A stretch of 64,000 nucleotides of DNA from positions 16,683,264-16,747,263 of the forward strand of contig OZ038462.1 in NCBI GenBank assembly GCA_964036295.1, written 5' to 3'. Shown in pieces: positions 24,010 to 36,000 of the stretch. A program made the position numbers and the translations under genes. Below the pieces are notes generated by a model, which did no database searches, was not told the origin of the DNA, and saw only the letters and a program-made list of their open reading frames with translations. Source of the DNA: Plumapathes pennacea (lineage: Eukaryota > Cnidaria > Anthozoa > Antipatharia > Myriopathidae). Every line of letters starts with the position of its first letter. The first letter of the stretch is position 1.

Positions 24010-25999
24010 TCAGGCAGTACGTTTTAGCCTGCTAAGATACAAAGGTCCCCAGTTATGTGTCTCAGATGGTATGACGAGCATTCCATACTTCGTTTCAACT
24101 GTGCTGAAGAATTCAGACCTAGGTTTTGAACTACCACATGTAGTTTTGATGACTTCTGCTTTACCAGTTTCCTTCTGTAAAATCTTCTCAATGACACCAT
24201 CATTTTCGAAAGGTGACAAGGAGCAGGTGGAATATACAACTGTACCATTATGAGTTACAGTGTTTAAAGCAGAAGTCAAGAGTTTAGTTTGGAGATCAGA
24301 GTATCTTTTTGACTGAGTTTTTGACCACCTCTGCAGGTGGGAATTTTGTAAGAAGTGTCTCTCAGCAGAACAAGGTGCATCCACCAGCACCTTGTCATAC
24401 ATCAAAGGTTCACTTGTCCCAAATGATGTGCCACAGAGTTTCCACACATGAGCAGTTTCCCTCAAGCCTGATCGAGAAGGGATATAGTCCTTGATTACCT
24501 GTGTACAATAAAGATTGCCATTATATATAGCCCTGTATTCCGGTAAGTACTTGTCGGAAAAATGGTAAGTTGTCCATGCTGTGAAGCCCTGAGATAAATG
24601 GAGTCCCAAGTCAAGCCAACTCAACCCAAGTTTGCAAGATCACTAAAATTGCATGCATTAGCAGCCAAAGGGTACATACTTCCAAGTTGAGCCAAGTTTA
24701 AAGAAAACCATCCAAATTCCATGACAAAAGCTTATGCAATCGCCCATTGACCTTGGCTTGACTTGGGTGTACAAACAATGAAATGTATACTTTGTTTGAC
24801 TTGGCTGAAAAGTTGAGCCAAATTAAACAAAGTGGGTGGGCCAAAACATGGCCCGATTAAAAAGCTTGGCTTGGTTGGCTCGACTTAATGGATCAACTTA
24901 GGTGAGAAATTTGATCACTCCAAGGAGTAATACAGTTGTAGGAAAATTAAAACTGAGAGGGAATGGGAGGGATTAAGGATCATAAGAGTGCTCAGGATGT
25001 GTGATATAATACATATTTGTACCTTGGAAAGTTTTGATCTTCTCGAATAAGATGGTTCATTTGCCACCAGGCTTCCTTTGGATGACAGAAACTGAGCTAT
25101 TAAAACACTCTTTCCTCCAGGTGCAGCGCACATGTCAAGCACCGTACTATCAGGCTTCACATCCAAAGCAAGCACGGGTAACAAAGATGCAGCATCAAGA
25201 ATGTAGTACCCCATCAGCCCAGTTCTGGTTACTTTGGGTGGAGAAAACCGAGCCCCTGTGTCTGTTACATAACACTCCACACTATCAAAATGTTCCTTCC
25301 AGCCTCTGCACATATTTGCTATATATGTACTTGCAAGGTCTTTGGTTTGAATTTTCTGAACTCCAGTGGATGTTAGTTGCTCTAAAGCTTCATCTGTTGA
25401 TGAATACTTGTTCAGTACAGCACAGTGTTGGTTTGGCATTTTCAATGAATTGTAGATGGAAGGCCACAATAACACACCAAACTCTCCCTCGAAGAACTCT
25501 TCAAATTCAGACAGGGAAGCAGCAACTTTTCTTTTTGCCTGAGGAACAGATTTAAAAAGTCAGCACCGCCATACATGTACAACCTATAGTAAGGAATCAC
25601 ACGTTAATACTGACAAATGAACGTTTAATTCTATATTAATTTTTACCTTCATGCAAAAGTTTTGCAAAATACTAGTAATCGGAACGAGTAACAGTTTTGT
25701 AGCTATTTTTAACAAGTAGTTTTAGACTGCGTTAGCGTGGATAAAACGTATGATAAACCAACGTAAAGTTGACGTGGGAAAGATGTTAAAGTACAGTATT
25801 TTAAAGCGTTTGCGAGTGGTGCATGTTGTAGCAATCCAACAGCTGTTGTACACAGTATATAAATATCTTGCTGATCGACCATACAGACCTTTGAAGATAC
25901 TTTCCTGTAGCCTCTCCTTATGTTGACAGCCAATAGTGTAGCTTCTTTTCTATTTTTCCCAACATAACAAATACTCCTCAGGCCGACTGTGTGCAACAT
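24010..25999 (-). CDS. NSUN4: NSUN4-type mitochondrial rRNA m5C methyltransferase
   Basis: Three exons, all phase 0: 25999-25889 (37 codons), 25538-25023 (172 codons), 24498-24010 (162 codons plus stop); 371 residues, near the human length. Residues 1-40 are rich in Arg/Lys and poor in acidic residues, fitting a mitochondrial presequence. The SAM-binding motif is DMCAAPGGKS (172-181). The two family cysteines are visible: PC in DAPC (C252) and TC in YSTC (C301, the nucleophile by family knowledge). NSUN4 methylates small-subunit mitochondrial rRNA and partners with MTERF4. I prefer NSUN4 over the close relative NSUN3 because of the segments LLWPSIYNSL and RFSPPKVTRTGLMGYYILDA, which match NSUN4 in spacing and residues. 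The gene is head-to-head with TFG. Confidence 0.87.
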
Positions 26000-26140
26000 A
26001 ATGTCAAAATATACCAGGCATTCCTCGAACGTTCAAAACAGGCCTGGTTACTATTCTGCTCCTTACCAGGCTCTCGCACGCAGGCAGTGAGGTCATCCGT
26101 TTTGAGACAACGTACATGTAGACTCCATCAAAATTGAGCC
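26000..26140. promoter_or_regulatory. Probable shared NSUN4/TFG promoter
   Basis: Only 141 bp separate the divergent start codons of NSUN4 (25999, minus) and TFG (26141, plus). Both genes are broadly expressed in other animals, so a bidirectional housekeeping promoter is likely. No obvious TATA box is seen. Transcription starts are not known, and 5' UTRs must fit in this space unless extra exons exist. Confidence 0.5.
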
Positions 26141-29100
26141 ATGAATTACACTCCTGAAAGCTTTACGTTAGGTCCATCTGGAAATCAAGGAGTGTCGTTT
26201 CCTCCTCCTGTGGATATGAGCGGTGCTCTAATCATAAAAGCTCAACTAGGGGACGATATCCGACGAATTCCGATTCACAACGAAGATCTGACCTACGATG
26301 AATTGCTTCTTATGATGCAGAGGGTATTCAGAGGAAAACTGAACAGCAGCGACGATGTGACCATAAAATATAAGGACGAAGGTGAGTGTCTATAAAACTG
26401 AGACCTGAGAACTAAGACCCTCATAGAAAGTCGTAAAGAGGTCACGTCAACTCGAGGATTGCGGACATTGTATTATAATCTACAGTAAACCCAGCTCCTA
26501 TCGTCTTGCTGAAGATACTTTTCACTGAAAAGCACGTCGGTAAATGTGATATTTTAGTTTGGGCTGCATTACATCATTTTCTTTCCACCGCAGATGGAGA
26601 TCTCGTCACCATTTTCGACAGTTCAGATCTTGCATTCGCAAAGTCTGGCAGTAGAATTTTGAAGGTAACACTCTTTGGTAAGTATCAGAGATCAGATGTG
26701 CATTATGATGTACAGTGTATTATCTAGGTTTATGTGTAATGTAAAAGTATGGAAGACATTTCCTGTGACCCCCCCTCTCCTCCCCCCATCATTTGATTTG
26801 CATACACATACAGAGTGCTCATACAGTAGAACCCCACTAACTCAAACGAACTCCCCGCTATCTCAAACTCGAACCCATTTCTCTTGGATTTCCCTTTCAG
26901 TCATTTACTATCCACTAACTCAAACTCCCGCTAAAAATTGAACTATTTCTTGCTTCCCATGGGGGTTCTAATTAGCAGGGGTCTACTGTCATACAGACAT
27001 GTGTCATGACAACATTTGACAACATTTCAGTCAAATCGAACAAAATCCAGTTTTCTTGCGTGTTTTCCCCGTGTCGTCGCTTGAGTTTTGTTATTGTGAA
27101 AAACAAATTGACGTCAGTTTTTTATGTGTCTGTCCTCTTATTGATCATGAAACGCATCATAACATTGTCAAAAAGTTGCGGATCCACAACTTTTTGACAA
27201 TATTATGACGCGTTTCATGATCAATAAGAGGACAGACACATAAAAAACTGTTGTCAATTTGTTAAATGGACTCCTTCCCTGGATTTGTAACCACACTTTT
27301 AGTGCAAATTGTTTAATATAAGGTTAGTCACCTCCTTGTTCCTTTCTTCCACTGGGGTGGGGGAACAATTCCAGTCGAGTACCTCCCTGTTCCTTTCTTC
27401 CACTGGGGTGGGGGATCAATTCCACAGAGAGGAGACACCGGTGCACATCATATAAATGTTGACATTGAAAGATGCATCTTCAATTTTTGCTCACACATGA
27501 TTACAAGTAGAAAATCTGATAATTAACTAACTTTCACTACAGCATGCTTATTTGGTTGGGTTTTGTTTTCTTTTTAGTGAATGGTGTCCCAAGACCACCT
27601 GAGCACAGTTTGGTAACAGAATTTAGAAAGGAATTGGTACAGCTCAGAAACAAGGTTAACTACCTCCTTGATAGGTTAGATTTAGTGGAAGACAAGAATA
27701 GGTCTTGGGAAGAACCCAAGTCATTGGGAGAAAAAAGACCATCAGGTGGTGAGTCCCATTTTTTATCTTTATTATTTTACAGTAAGTTATAGTTATATAT
27801 AGCTATATGGTTACATACATATACAGTACCCTTCTAGACAGAAGTTCAGAAGAGAAAGGTGAATCTGCAAGCAACTACAACGTTCCTGAACTCGGCCGCT
27901 AATTTATAAACTTGTCCAAATGAAACTTTTACTTCGTTCGAAAACCCACGCTTCAAACTTCACCCTGAATTCTCTTGTATACGGCCGTTTTAATCCTTTC
28001 GCTTGGGCTGCCTGCGCTTGACCCTCCGATTTACGATCGCTAAAAAGGCATTCATTTAAACTGCAAAGAGCTCCTCGCTTTATTTTTGGCAATCCTTCAA
28101 AGTCTCCAATCGAGAAACTCCGCTCTCAGCATTTGAATGGTTTTCTTTTGTTCGTACGGTGTGAAAGTGTATTCAAGTTGCTCATGGCTTTGTCTTTCAC
28201 CGACACGTAAACAATAATGATCGACGAGAGATAAAATAAAAAAGTTTAAAAGCGACCGCATATAAACAGTTGAATAGGATAAAAACTCTTTGAAAGCTGC
28301 GCATAAACAAGAGTGTGCTCAGTTAGAACGCTTTTGAACGGCGAAAAGAAGTAAGCTAAAACGGCAACGCAAAATATATTGTAGTTCAGGGCACTGCGTT
28401 GACTACACTCAGAAAACTTCAGAAAACAATCACCTGCATAACAAAAGGTAAACTACATGCAGTAACGTGTATTACACGCTGTGAGTGTAATACACGCTGC
28501 TTGAGTTAATGAGCTTTGGCGTGTAATACACGTACGTGTAGTGCACGTACTTTACACGCGTGGACATGTCCTAAAACTTTTAGGTGCCACTGTATGTGGT
28601 TCTTCATCCCAACCAGCAAAGCTACTGCACAATGAAATGTATGGAACAGAACCCCGGTATATAATGAACCCTGGTATATAATGAACCCCGTTTTTTGCAG
28701 TCCCTTGGCCTTTGTTATATTGGGGTTCCACTGTAACTGCATACTGTGACATCACAACAAATTTTTTTACTAACTAGCTTTGTATGATAAGTAATCAAAA
28801 TGTATTCTACTCTGTTATTTTTTGCATAATTAAACTAGCTATACTTGTGTTAAAAAAATCCCCACATTCCTGCGTGCATACATGTGAAGCAAGATAAATC
28901 CCCTGGGTAATGCTGCAGTTGTTGTTGACAGACAGAACTGATCTAAGTATTTACCGTACTTGAAATGAATGCATGCTGTTTGTTGGCAATTTAAGGTCCA
29001 GTGGCATCCAGTGTAGACAATCAAGCAGAGATTAGCAGCAAGCCTGTCAGTCTTGTGGCATCTGCATCTCCAAAGGTGAACACAGCCATGTTTGATCCAT

Positions 29101-30456
29101 TGGTGCCTTCACCTGGCCGCAGCAGAGAACCGGACAGTTCTTCTGCAACCCCTCCTAACCCAAACTATCCTGATCAAGGTAGGACCATTCTGATTAATTT
29201 TTCTCACATAAATCAGTTTCAGCTCTAACCTGACCTCCCTTGGCCACCTTAGGACTGTTTAGCATCTCTGTATTGTTCAACAAAGAAAACTTGACAATTT
29301 GCCCTTTTTTCCCACTTTTTCCCTGGTTTAAATATTTAAAGCGATGTAATTTCCCCACCCTTGTGTTGCACAATTACAGTACAATGTACAGTAGTGGGGA
29401 GGACCCAAAAATTGTCATCAACTTGATTTTTCTCAAACTATGGACTGTACATCTTCTGAGAGCCAATCATCACCTTGACCCTTGAGAAAGGTGGGGAAAA
29501 TTGGAGCCAAGATCTTCTCAGAGTGGCTGAGGCAATGAAGCTGTCTTCAGGCTCAAATGCCAATGCCACTGGTACACAAGGTTGTGAACAGATTTTAGCA
29601 GATGCAAAGCTTAGTCCAATACAGTACAGCAGAGAAGAGAAAACTAACATGTGTCTGCTCAAGTAGATCTAAAACTAAGTGGATTTTCCTTACAGCTTGC
29701 TTGTTTTGAATAATATTATCATCCAGGCTAGCGAGTCATGACCCCACAAGTTGCATGTCTTTGGACTACTGTAGCTGGCAAATTTGTTTTTATCCTTTTA
29801 TACTTGTCATGTTCTTGCTGGATTCTATACTTAAGCAGTGTGCACAAAAGTGATATATTCAGTGTATGGGGTATAAACAGCACAGTGTATAGATTTTGTT
29901 ACAACTAGTGCTCATGGGCCACTTCTCATCAGGTTTGAGGAACCAAAGTTATGCAACCCAGAATCAATCAATGAAGCCAGCCCAAGTAAATGGAAATCAA
30001 ACACCTCAAGTAGGCACAGCGCCTAGCCAGCCAACCACTGCTGTGGCATACGGCCAGACGCAGTACAACACACAAGTGCAGTATCCCCCGACACAGTCTT
30101 ATGCACCAACCAGTACCCAGTCCAACTACACATCAGCTACACAGGCCCAGCAGCAATTCCCACAAACAACACAGCCCAGCTATCCCTCAGCTGTCTCACA
30201 GACTCAGAGCTATGCAGCAGCAAATGCCACCCCAAATCAGGGCTACTCTGCAGGGCAGGCTGCACAATACTCAGCTGCTGCCTACCAACAGCCTCAGCAG
30301 CAGCAGCCACAGCCACCGCAAGGTGCGGCAAGTGGGTATAACACAGGTCAAGGGTATCCAAGAACAACTGCCGGCCAACAATACCCTGCACCTCAAGGTT
30401 ATGATCAGTATGGGCAGCAGAACTATTATCCACAGCAACAATATCCTAATTACTGA
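26141..30456 (+). CDS. TFG: TFG, ER exit site scaffold with PB1 domain
   Basis: Five exons: 26141-26381, 26594-26677, 27578-27748, 28996-29178, 29933-30456; 400 residues, the same length as human TFG. The PB1 domain (about 28-108) contains the family run [10 protein letters not shown] formed across the first junction. A coiled-coil segment follows (about 118-150, [20 protein letters not shown]). Residues 150-226 are low-complexity with a conserved MFDPL motif. Residues 227-400 are Gln/Pro/Tyr/Ser-rich, the self-assembling tail. TFG organises COPII vesicles at the ER-ERGIC interface. The exon 3 end is ambiguous: GTGAGT at 27749 is the better donor, GTGGTG at 27746 would drop one Gly; both keep phase. 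Confidence 0.94.
26824..26988. mobile_element. MITE, CAGTAGAACCCC inverted ends
   Basis: The left end CAGTAGAACCCCACTAACTC is matched by an imperfect right end GGGGTCTACTG, preceded by TA on the left. It lies in TFG intron 2 and belongs with the elements at 13325 and 44235. Confidence 0.65.
27102..27263. repeat. Long perfect-looking palindrome, about 162 bp
   Basis: Arms of about 75 bp are nearly identical inverse repeats (left arm AACAAATTGACGTCAG..., right arm ...CTGTTGTCAATTTGTT) around a GCGGATCC centre. It lies in TFG intron 2. If transcribed it would form a long hairpin. A foldback MITE is likely, and the few mismatches suggest recent origin. Confidence 0.8.
27331..27432. repeat. Two-copy tandem repeat, 51-bp unit
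   Basis: The unit starting CCTCCTTGTTCCTTTCTTCC is repeated at 27382 with few changes, including the ACTGGGGTGGGGG block. It lies in TFG intron 2. Confidence 0.75.
28448..28560. repeat. Cluster of CGTGTAATACACG palindromes
   Basis: Short self-complementary words such as CGTGTATTACACG, GTGTAATACACGC and CGTGTAATACACGTACGTG recur four to five times in about 110 bp of TFG intron 3. Confidence 0.6.
28647..28735. mobile_element. Short MITE with GAACCCC ends
   Basis: CAGAACCCCGGTATATAATG on the left and its imperfect inverse ending GGGGTTCCACTG on the right, with an internal duplication of the ACCCCGGTATATAATGA phrase. It lies in TFG intron 3. Confidence 0.5.
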
Positions 30457-31106
30457 GTTGTGCAGCTGTTGTCTTTGATATCACCCTTGTCAACCCCAAG
30501 GAATACAGTATGGTACATGTATTCTGTGAACTATCCAGTTACTGGGTACTCCTTTCAGTGTATGAGTGTTGTATTTGGGTAACACTCCTGCAGTGAGAAT
30601 TTGGGATTGTGTCAAAGTTTTCAATATCTTTAATGTTGATTTTTGTAAAGATGAAACCGTTAATGTTAAACATTGTGGAGGGGCTATACTATATGATTGT
30701 GAAACTCTAGCCCTCAGCTGGTATTGAACACCTCCTGTGGCTTTTGATTCTGAGTGGTAATTTATTGAAATGCAAAACTCTCAACAAATTGCTGCTACCC
30801 AAATTTATAAATAGACATCTATTTTGTCCAGATTCCCTTTTGTGATGAAGGAGTATAAGACTTTATTACAATACAGTACATTGGTGTGGGCATAATTTAA
30901 TTGAAACATATTTCAATGTACAATATGTGTGTTAACAGCAGAGTTACCATGGAGCAGACATTGTGCTGCTCACAGTGGATTGTGTAGGCCATCACTGAGC
31001 ATTCCTCCAAAATACATAAACATAATGAAATACACTGTGAATATCTTGAAGTAGGTGGTCTTAACAAGTCTATGTTCTGGACTACGTTCAAGTCATAGCA
31101 TTTTTG

Positions 31107-31167
31107 TTTTTTGTTTTTTTTGTTTGTTTGTTTGTTTGTTTGTTTTTTTTGTTTTTTTTTGTTTTTT
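31107..31167. repeat. (TTTG)n / T-rich microsatellite
   Basis: Runs of T mixed with five or more TTTG units. Confidence 0.8.
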
Positions 31168-32404
31168 TGAGGCTATCAGAGTCCAAGTTCTGCAAGTATG
31201 TTTGTGCACAGCTCCTCAGCATTTAAAAATGCATATGGGTATGTCTAACAGGTGTTCAGATAAAATGTGTACTGTATAGAGATCCACAGGAAAGTCATGA
31301 AGGTTCCAGACAATCTTGCCAGGAAAAACACTTTACTGTATGGGTAGTACATAAGTTGTGTTTATTTTCCACAGCCCCATTCCAGACTAAAAATTTCTGC
31401 CATCCAAGAGTAATATTATAGTTTATGTTATTATTTTGGGTTTGTATCTCACAATCTGTAAGTGTGGGAGGGGTTAGCCAACCAGCTGGAAAATATACCC
31501 ATGCATAGTTTTACAGTAGGCCAATGTCCTTAAAATGACCAAAAAAGCTCAAATTTCCAAAGGAACTATCAAGCTTCGTACAGTACAAATCTCCCTTATA
31601 TATGTCAAATAGTATTGAACTTAGAAACATACAAATAATTTGTTTTTGAGCTACACCTTGGCCAGAGCTTCTTTTATCTGAGTACAGTTACCAAGAGTAT
31701 CCACCTATGCACTTCTGGTAGCACCAGTTGGGAATATGAGTTCCATGTCTCAGCTCAGCCTTTACACATCCCTCAGTACATACACTGTAATTGGTTGAAC
31801 TTTGTCATGTGAATCCCACAATTATTGCAACCTGATTTTACAGTAGTAGTATAAGGCAGCTAAAAATGGAAAAAAGAATGAAAAAAGGAACTCTGACATC
31901 CAGGGTACAAAAGAACAGCAAATTTACAACCTAATGTACATGTCTGTGTTTGTCTTAAATATTTACTTAGATTTGCGATGAAAGTTGAGTCTTGGCTCAA
32001 AAGGCAAAATCCACCAAAACTAGTATCGGGTCAGAAATGTGCACTATTATGACATGGTGATAGCACTTAGTTATTGTACTAAATGAGATTTCTCCTAACT
32101 GTGTGCCACATATATTTGGTGATAGGTCAAAAGGAGAATATTTACTTTGATCACATTCAGGAGCTGTAACCCAGAGATCAAAATCACAACAAACCTTTGT
32201 CTGATATTTTTTTTTCTTTAATTCAATTTACAAGTTTCTGGCATGTTACAGTACAGTAAGTGTTTGCCATACTAAATTGTTGCTTGCTTGGCCCCAAACA
32301 ACATATTGTAATTCTCATTGCATTTTTACTTTGTTTTGCTTGGCGGAGGTTTAAACAAGACTACTTCCTTGGTTTTGGCTATCAAGAAGTGTAAACATAT
32401 GGTA

Positions 32405-32410
32405 AATAAA
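32405..32410 (+). terminator. Candidate poly(A) signal of TFG
   Basis: AATAAA about 1.95 kb after the TFG stop; no earlier canonical AATAAA was noticed on this strand. Confidence 0.35.
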
Positions 32411-33046
32411 CTGTACGGTTTTGTTCAAAGATAGATTAGAAAGCTTGTTCCAGCTTGATGTATCAAGGAAGTTGTTGTAGGACGAAACCTTCACATTTTG
32501 AAACTTATAAATGATAACAAAGTTTAGACCTAATCCAGGATTAGCCTAATCGTCCTTTGAAAAACCGGGCCATGGTGGTGTAAAGGCTTGCTAGTAATAA
32601 TAAATTTGTTCGTCAGTTATCTTTTAAACAGTTGATGTTTGTTTGTTGGTTGTTTGTTTGTATTGTTGTTGGGTTGTTGTGGATAAGTTATGAGTTAGTA
32701 CAATGCCTTTTGATTGAAAAAAAAAGAAAAAAAAAAGAGAGAGAATCAAAGTTTATATTGAGCAGTGCCAGTACTGTATGTACAATAGTGGGCTGTACAT
32801 ACAGTGATACTCATAAAATAAATAATGTTCGTATTTTCCCATTACAGCTGTAATTCCAATAAATTCAAAGCAATATTTAACTTTCACCCCCTGAACTGAT
32901 GACACAAAAATTTCCCCTAGCCATTCAACTATTCTCATTCAACTAACCATGTAACTATTAATTAAATGAATAATAAATTATTTGGTAGTTCACTCAACTT
33001 TCATAATATCAACAATATAATTATATAATATATAATAGCACAGTTT

Positions 33047-36000
33047 TCAAGGTAAAATCAGTTGAATTTGACGGAGCTGTTGATACAGCTGCCACACCTC
33101 CAATACAAGGCAAGAGTCTGCTTCGTCTTCACCACACTCTGCCATCTGTAACTGCTGTTGTCTGCTGCTCAATTTGTCCGACAGTGACGCAGAAACCTTC
33201 TGGAGATTCTGAAAACACAAAGGATACTGTATTCTTTATCAAGTCAAGCACCTCCATTTTCAACAGATAGATCTGACAGTGGTTCCAACAGAGTGAAATG
33301 CCAGGAAATCTTGTGGTGGGTTTTTAAATGTTTCATGAGTACAGTAGAACCATGCCATCTCGAACTCTCAAGGGGAGCAAGAAATAGTTCCCTTCCAAGG
33401 GAAATCAAATTCTGTTCAAGATGGTGGGAAGTAGTGGGGTTCTACCATATTGCTTATTGTTGGGAATTTGTGATAAACAGGTTGTCCTGTAGGTTGGTGT
33501 ATACCCAAAAGTCAGTAATGACGAGTAAGTGTACATACCTCCAGTTTTTCCAGAGCTTTCTGGATGTGACGTGAGGGAATTGACTTTCCATTTCCATTCC
33601 TTGAAATTACTGGCTGAAGGAAAGGAAGACATTTTAAAAATAATATAGAGTACATCACTTGCTTGGAAGCATCAGTTGCCTTCATGCAAAAAAAGAAGTC
33701 TGATTCTGACTGATTGTATGGGTGCATACTGTACTGTCTATGTACTAAATAATCTAATAAATGCAGTAGTTATGGCTATCACAGTATTGTATTTGATGGG
33801 TGTGTATTTTTGCCACTGCAGCTGCCTGACCCAGTAGCTTCTGACAAAGCCAAGAAGTGATCATGGGAGTATAATTATGTGGAGGCCTGCAGAAGTCTTG
33901 CAGGTACTGTGCACATGTTCACATAAATTAGCATCTAAAAGCACTTTACATCATCATTTGTAAATTAGAGCCAGCCCTATACCTGCCAACTATTTTTCAG
34001 TCAAAGGCATGATAATTTTATCCTGGAAGTGCCAGGACATTCGAAGATGACCCAATTGTCTCCGAAGCGTGAGTAGGCTTGAGATTGAAGTTTTTGACCC
34101 GCAGTCACAAGACTTGTGTGAGATTTAGCAGGTATTTACAACAGCTGATCTTGTATGTACATGTCTACTGTACATTCAATTTGTGCTGTAGCTATAGTAT
34201 GTACAGTTGTTAATGTGCAGTAGTTCATTACATGGAGTAAATGGCAGCTGATCTAAGCTGCATCGTCATGAATTTAAACTTGTCAGACTACTAAAGAGGT
34301 ATCAATATTAAGAGGCTGTCTCTGTAAAAGCGGTCCGGTCCGGTCAGATTGAAAAATAGAATCGCCCAATTTTTTGTGTGGTGAAAGTACTTCATGCCAA
34401 AGTAATAAAACCATAATTATTTTGATTCTCAGTTTTAGGCGACTTCCGGTTGCGCGACCTTTTGAAACCTCACTTATCACCGCATTAGCTTGGGTAAAGG
34501 ACAAGCGTATTGGTAGGTCTTGATTTTATAGCAGAGCCTCACTTATCTCCCCGGCACTACAAGCTGAGACCATAGGTCAGCACGTGCTGGATCGGACAAG
34601 AGTATTGGCAGGTATGCGTAAAATAATGCCCAAAAGCTTGGGGGAAGTCGCTGCACAGACTTAACCGCAAAGAAAGGGAAGTGATCCAGTTTATTGAGAA
34701 ATAAACAAAGTAAGGCACCACTCCAAAGGGAGGGAGGGTGGGAAATTCGCAAAACGTTGCAACAAGCGTACCAAGTAACGGCAGCCAATCTCTATGCAGT
34801 TAAAAACTGCCTCTAGACAAGGTTTCGTCATCCCGGTAAAATCCTAAGGCATGGCATTGTTTCACTGGAGGACATGAATGCACAATGGTGAATGAACAGT
34901 AACCGCCGATGTCGTGACTGCCCTCGACTGATCTTGCTTGTCACATTCCATTAACTGCATTTTACACGGGACGTTGTAAATGCTTTATTAGGGACTTTAA
35001 GATACAGGACACGAGAGGACGACGGCGACGTCGGTGAAACAATAAAACTAATCACAGAAGACAAAAGAAGCACGTGAATATCTGAAATTGACATGTTCTC
35101 GATCTCGGGGTCGCCGTGCTCTCGCGTGCGAATTCAAATGCTTCTTTTTTACGTCGTTGTCAGGACGTGGGCGACAGTTCAATAAAATAACGGCAGTCGT
35201 TCTTCTTAGTAGGAAACGGTGAAATCAATAGAAACTCGGCAAAAACGGAACAAATTGAGCAACCTAAGAATAGGCAAAGTTACAAAGACATCGGAAAAAC
35301 AGAGACACTATTTTTTGGTTCCTCGCCTTGCCGTCGCCGTCCTAGGTTTCTTAAATTCCCTATTAAAATACCGCGACTTCAAACGTCTTGGTTTATATGC
35401 GCGATTGATTAAATACTCCAGTCGGACGTGGATCGAATTTGACTCGGACCAAGTGTGTCACGCTATAGCCGTACGCGCCAGCAGAAGAAAAATAAACACC
35501 TACACCAATCATCCACACGAAATCAACTAAAATTGCACATTTATGTGTTTCGAAGTCCATGAAGTTTGCCTTCCTTTCCGATATCTTCCTGTCTTGAACG
35601 TCTTGGTTGACTCCTTGACGTGGATCAAATTTCACTGCCGAAGTGTGGAGATGATACGACCAAATCGATTACACGCTCAATCTAAGCGATTGCAGAACAT
35701 GAAATGACCATGTCCACACTGAGATGTGCAAAAGCTATTGAAAAAAGAGATGGGAACAATGATGTTAACAAGCCGCCCGTGTCAACAGAAGAACTACAGA
35801 AAAAGAGCGTCCTTGGCCGGCTTGTGTGGTCAACACGAATGACTTTTGAGACGAACAGAAATTCAACTAAAATTCCGTAATTGATCGTTATTTGAGCTCC
35901 CTGAAGTTTACCTGTCTCTTCCGGGCTCCTTGAGGCATGAAGCAAGTTTTTGTTTTAAATTATTTAGGTTTTCCTTTCCTCCGCGGTATGCACGGCTTTT

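Larger units (their letters stand above)
30457..33046. other. Convergent 3' region of TFG and FAAP100
   Basis: Presumed TFG 3' UTR with a candidate AATAAA at 32405-32410, a TTTG/T-rich microsatellite (about 31107-31167), and AT-rich sequence up to the FAAP100 stop. No exon was seen. Confidence 0.6.

Noticed and set aside
24603..24895. Repeated AAGTCAAGCCAA / TTGGCTTGACTT words in NSUN4 intron 2 as a TIR element
   Set aside because: Words recur in both orientations, but the ends do not align well enough, and no target duplication is visible.
24309..25555. Plus-strand open frames across the NSUN4 exons
   Set aside because: They are antisense shadows of the NSUN4 coding exons.
29475..29666. 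Plus-strand open frame between TFG exons 4 and 5
   Set aside because: TFG exons 4 and 5 join in phase and give the family length without it; the frame shows no TFG-like composition.
35219..35945. Short open frames inside the TTAA element as a transposase
   Set aside because: They are short, on opposite strands, and contain no catalytic motif; the element is treated as non-autonomous.
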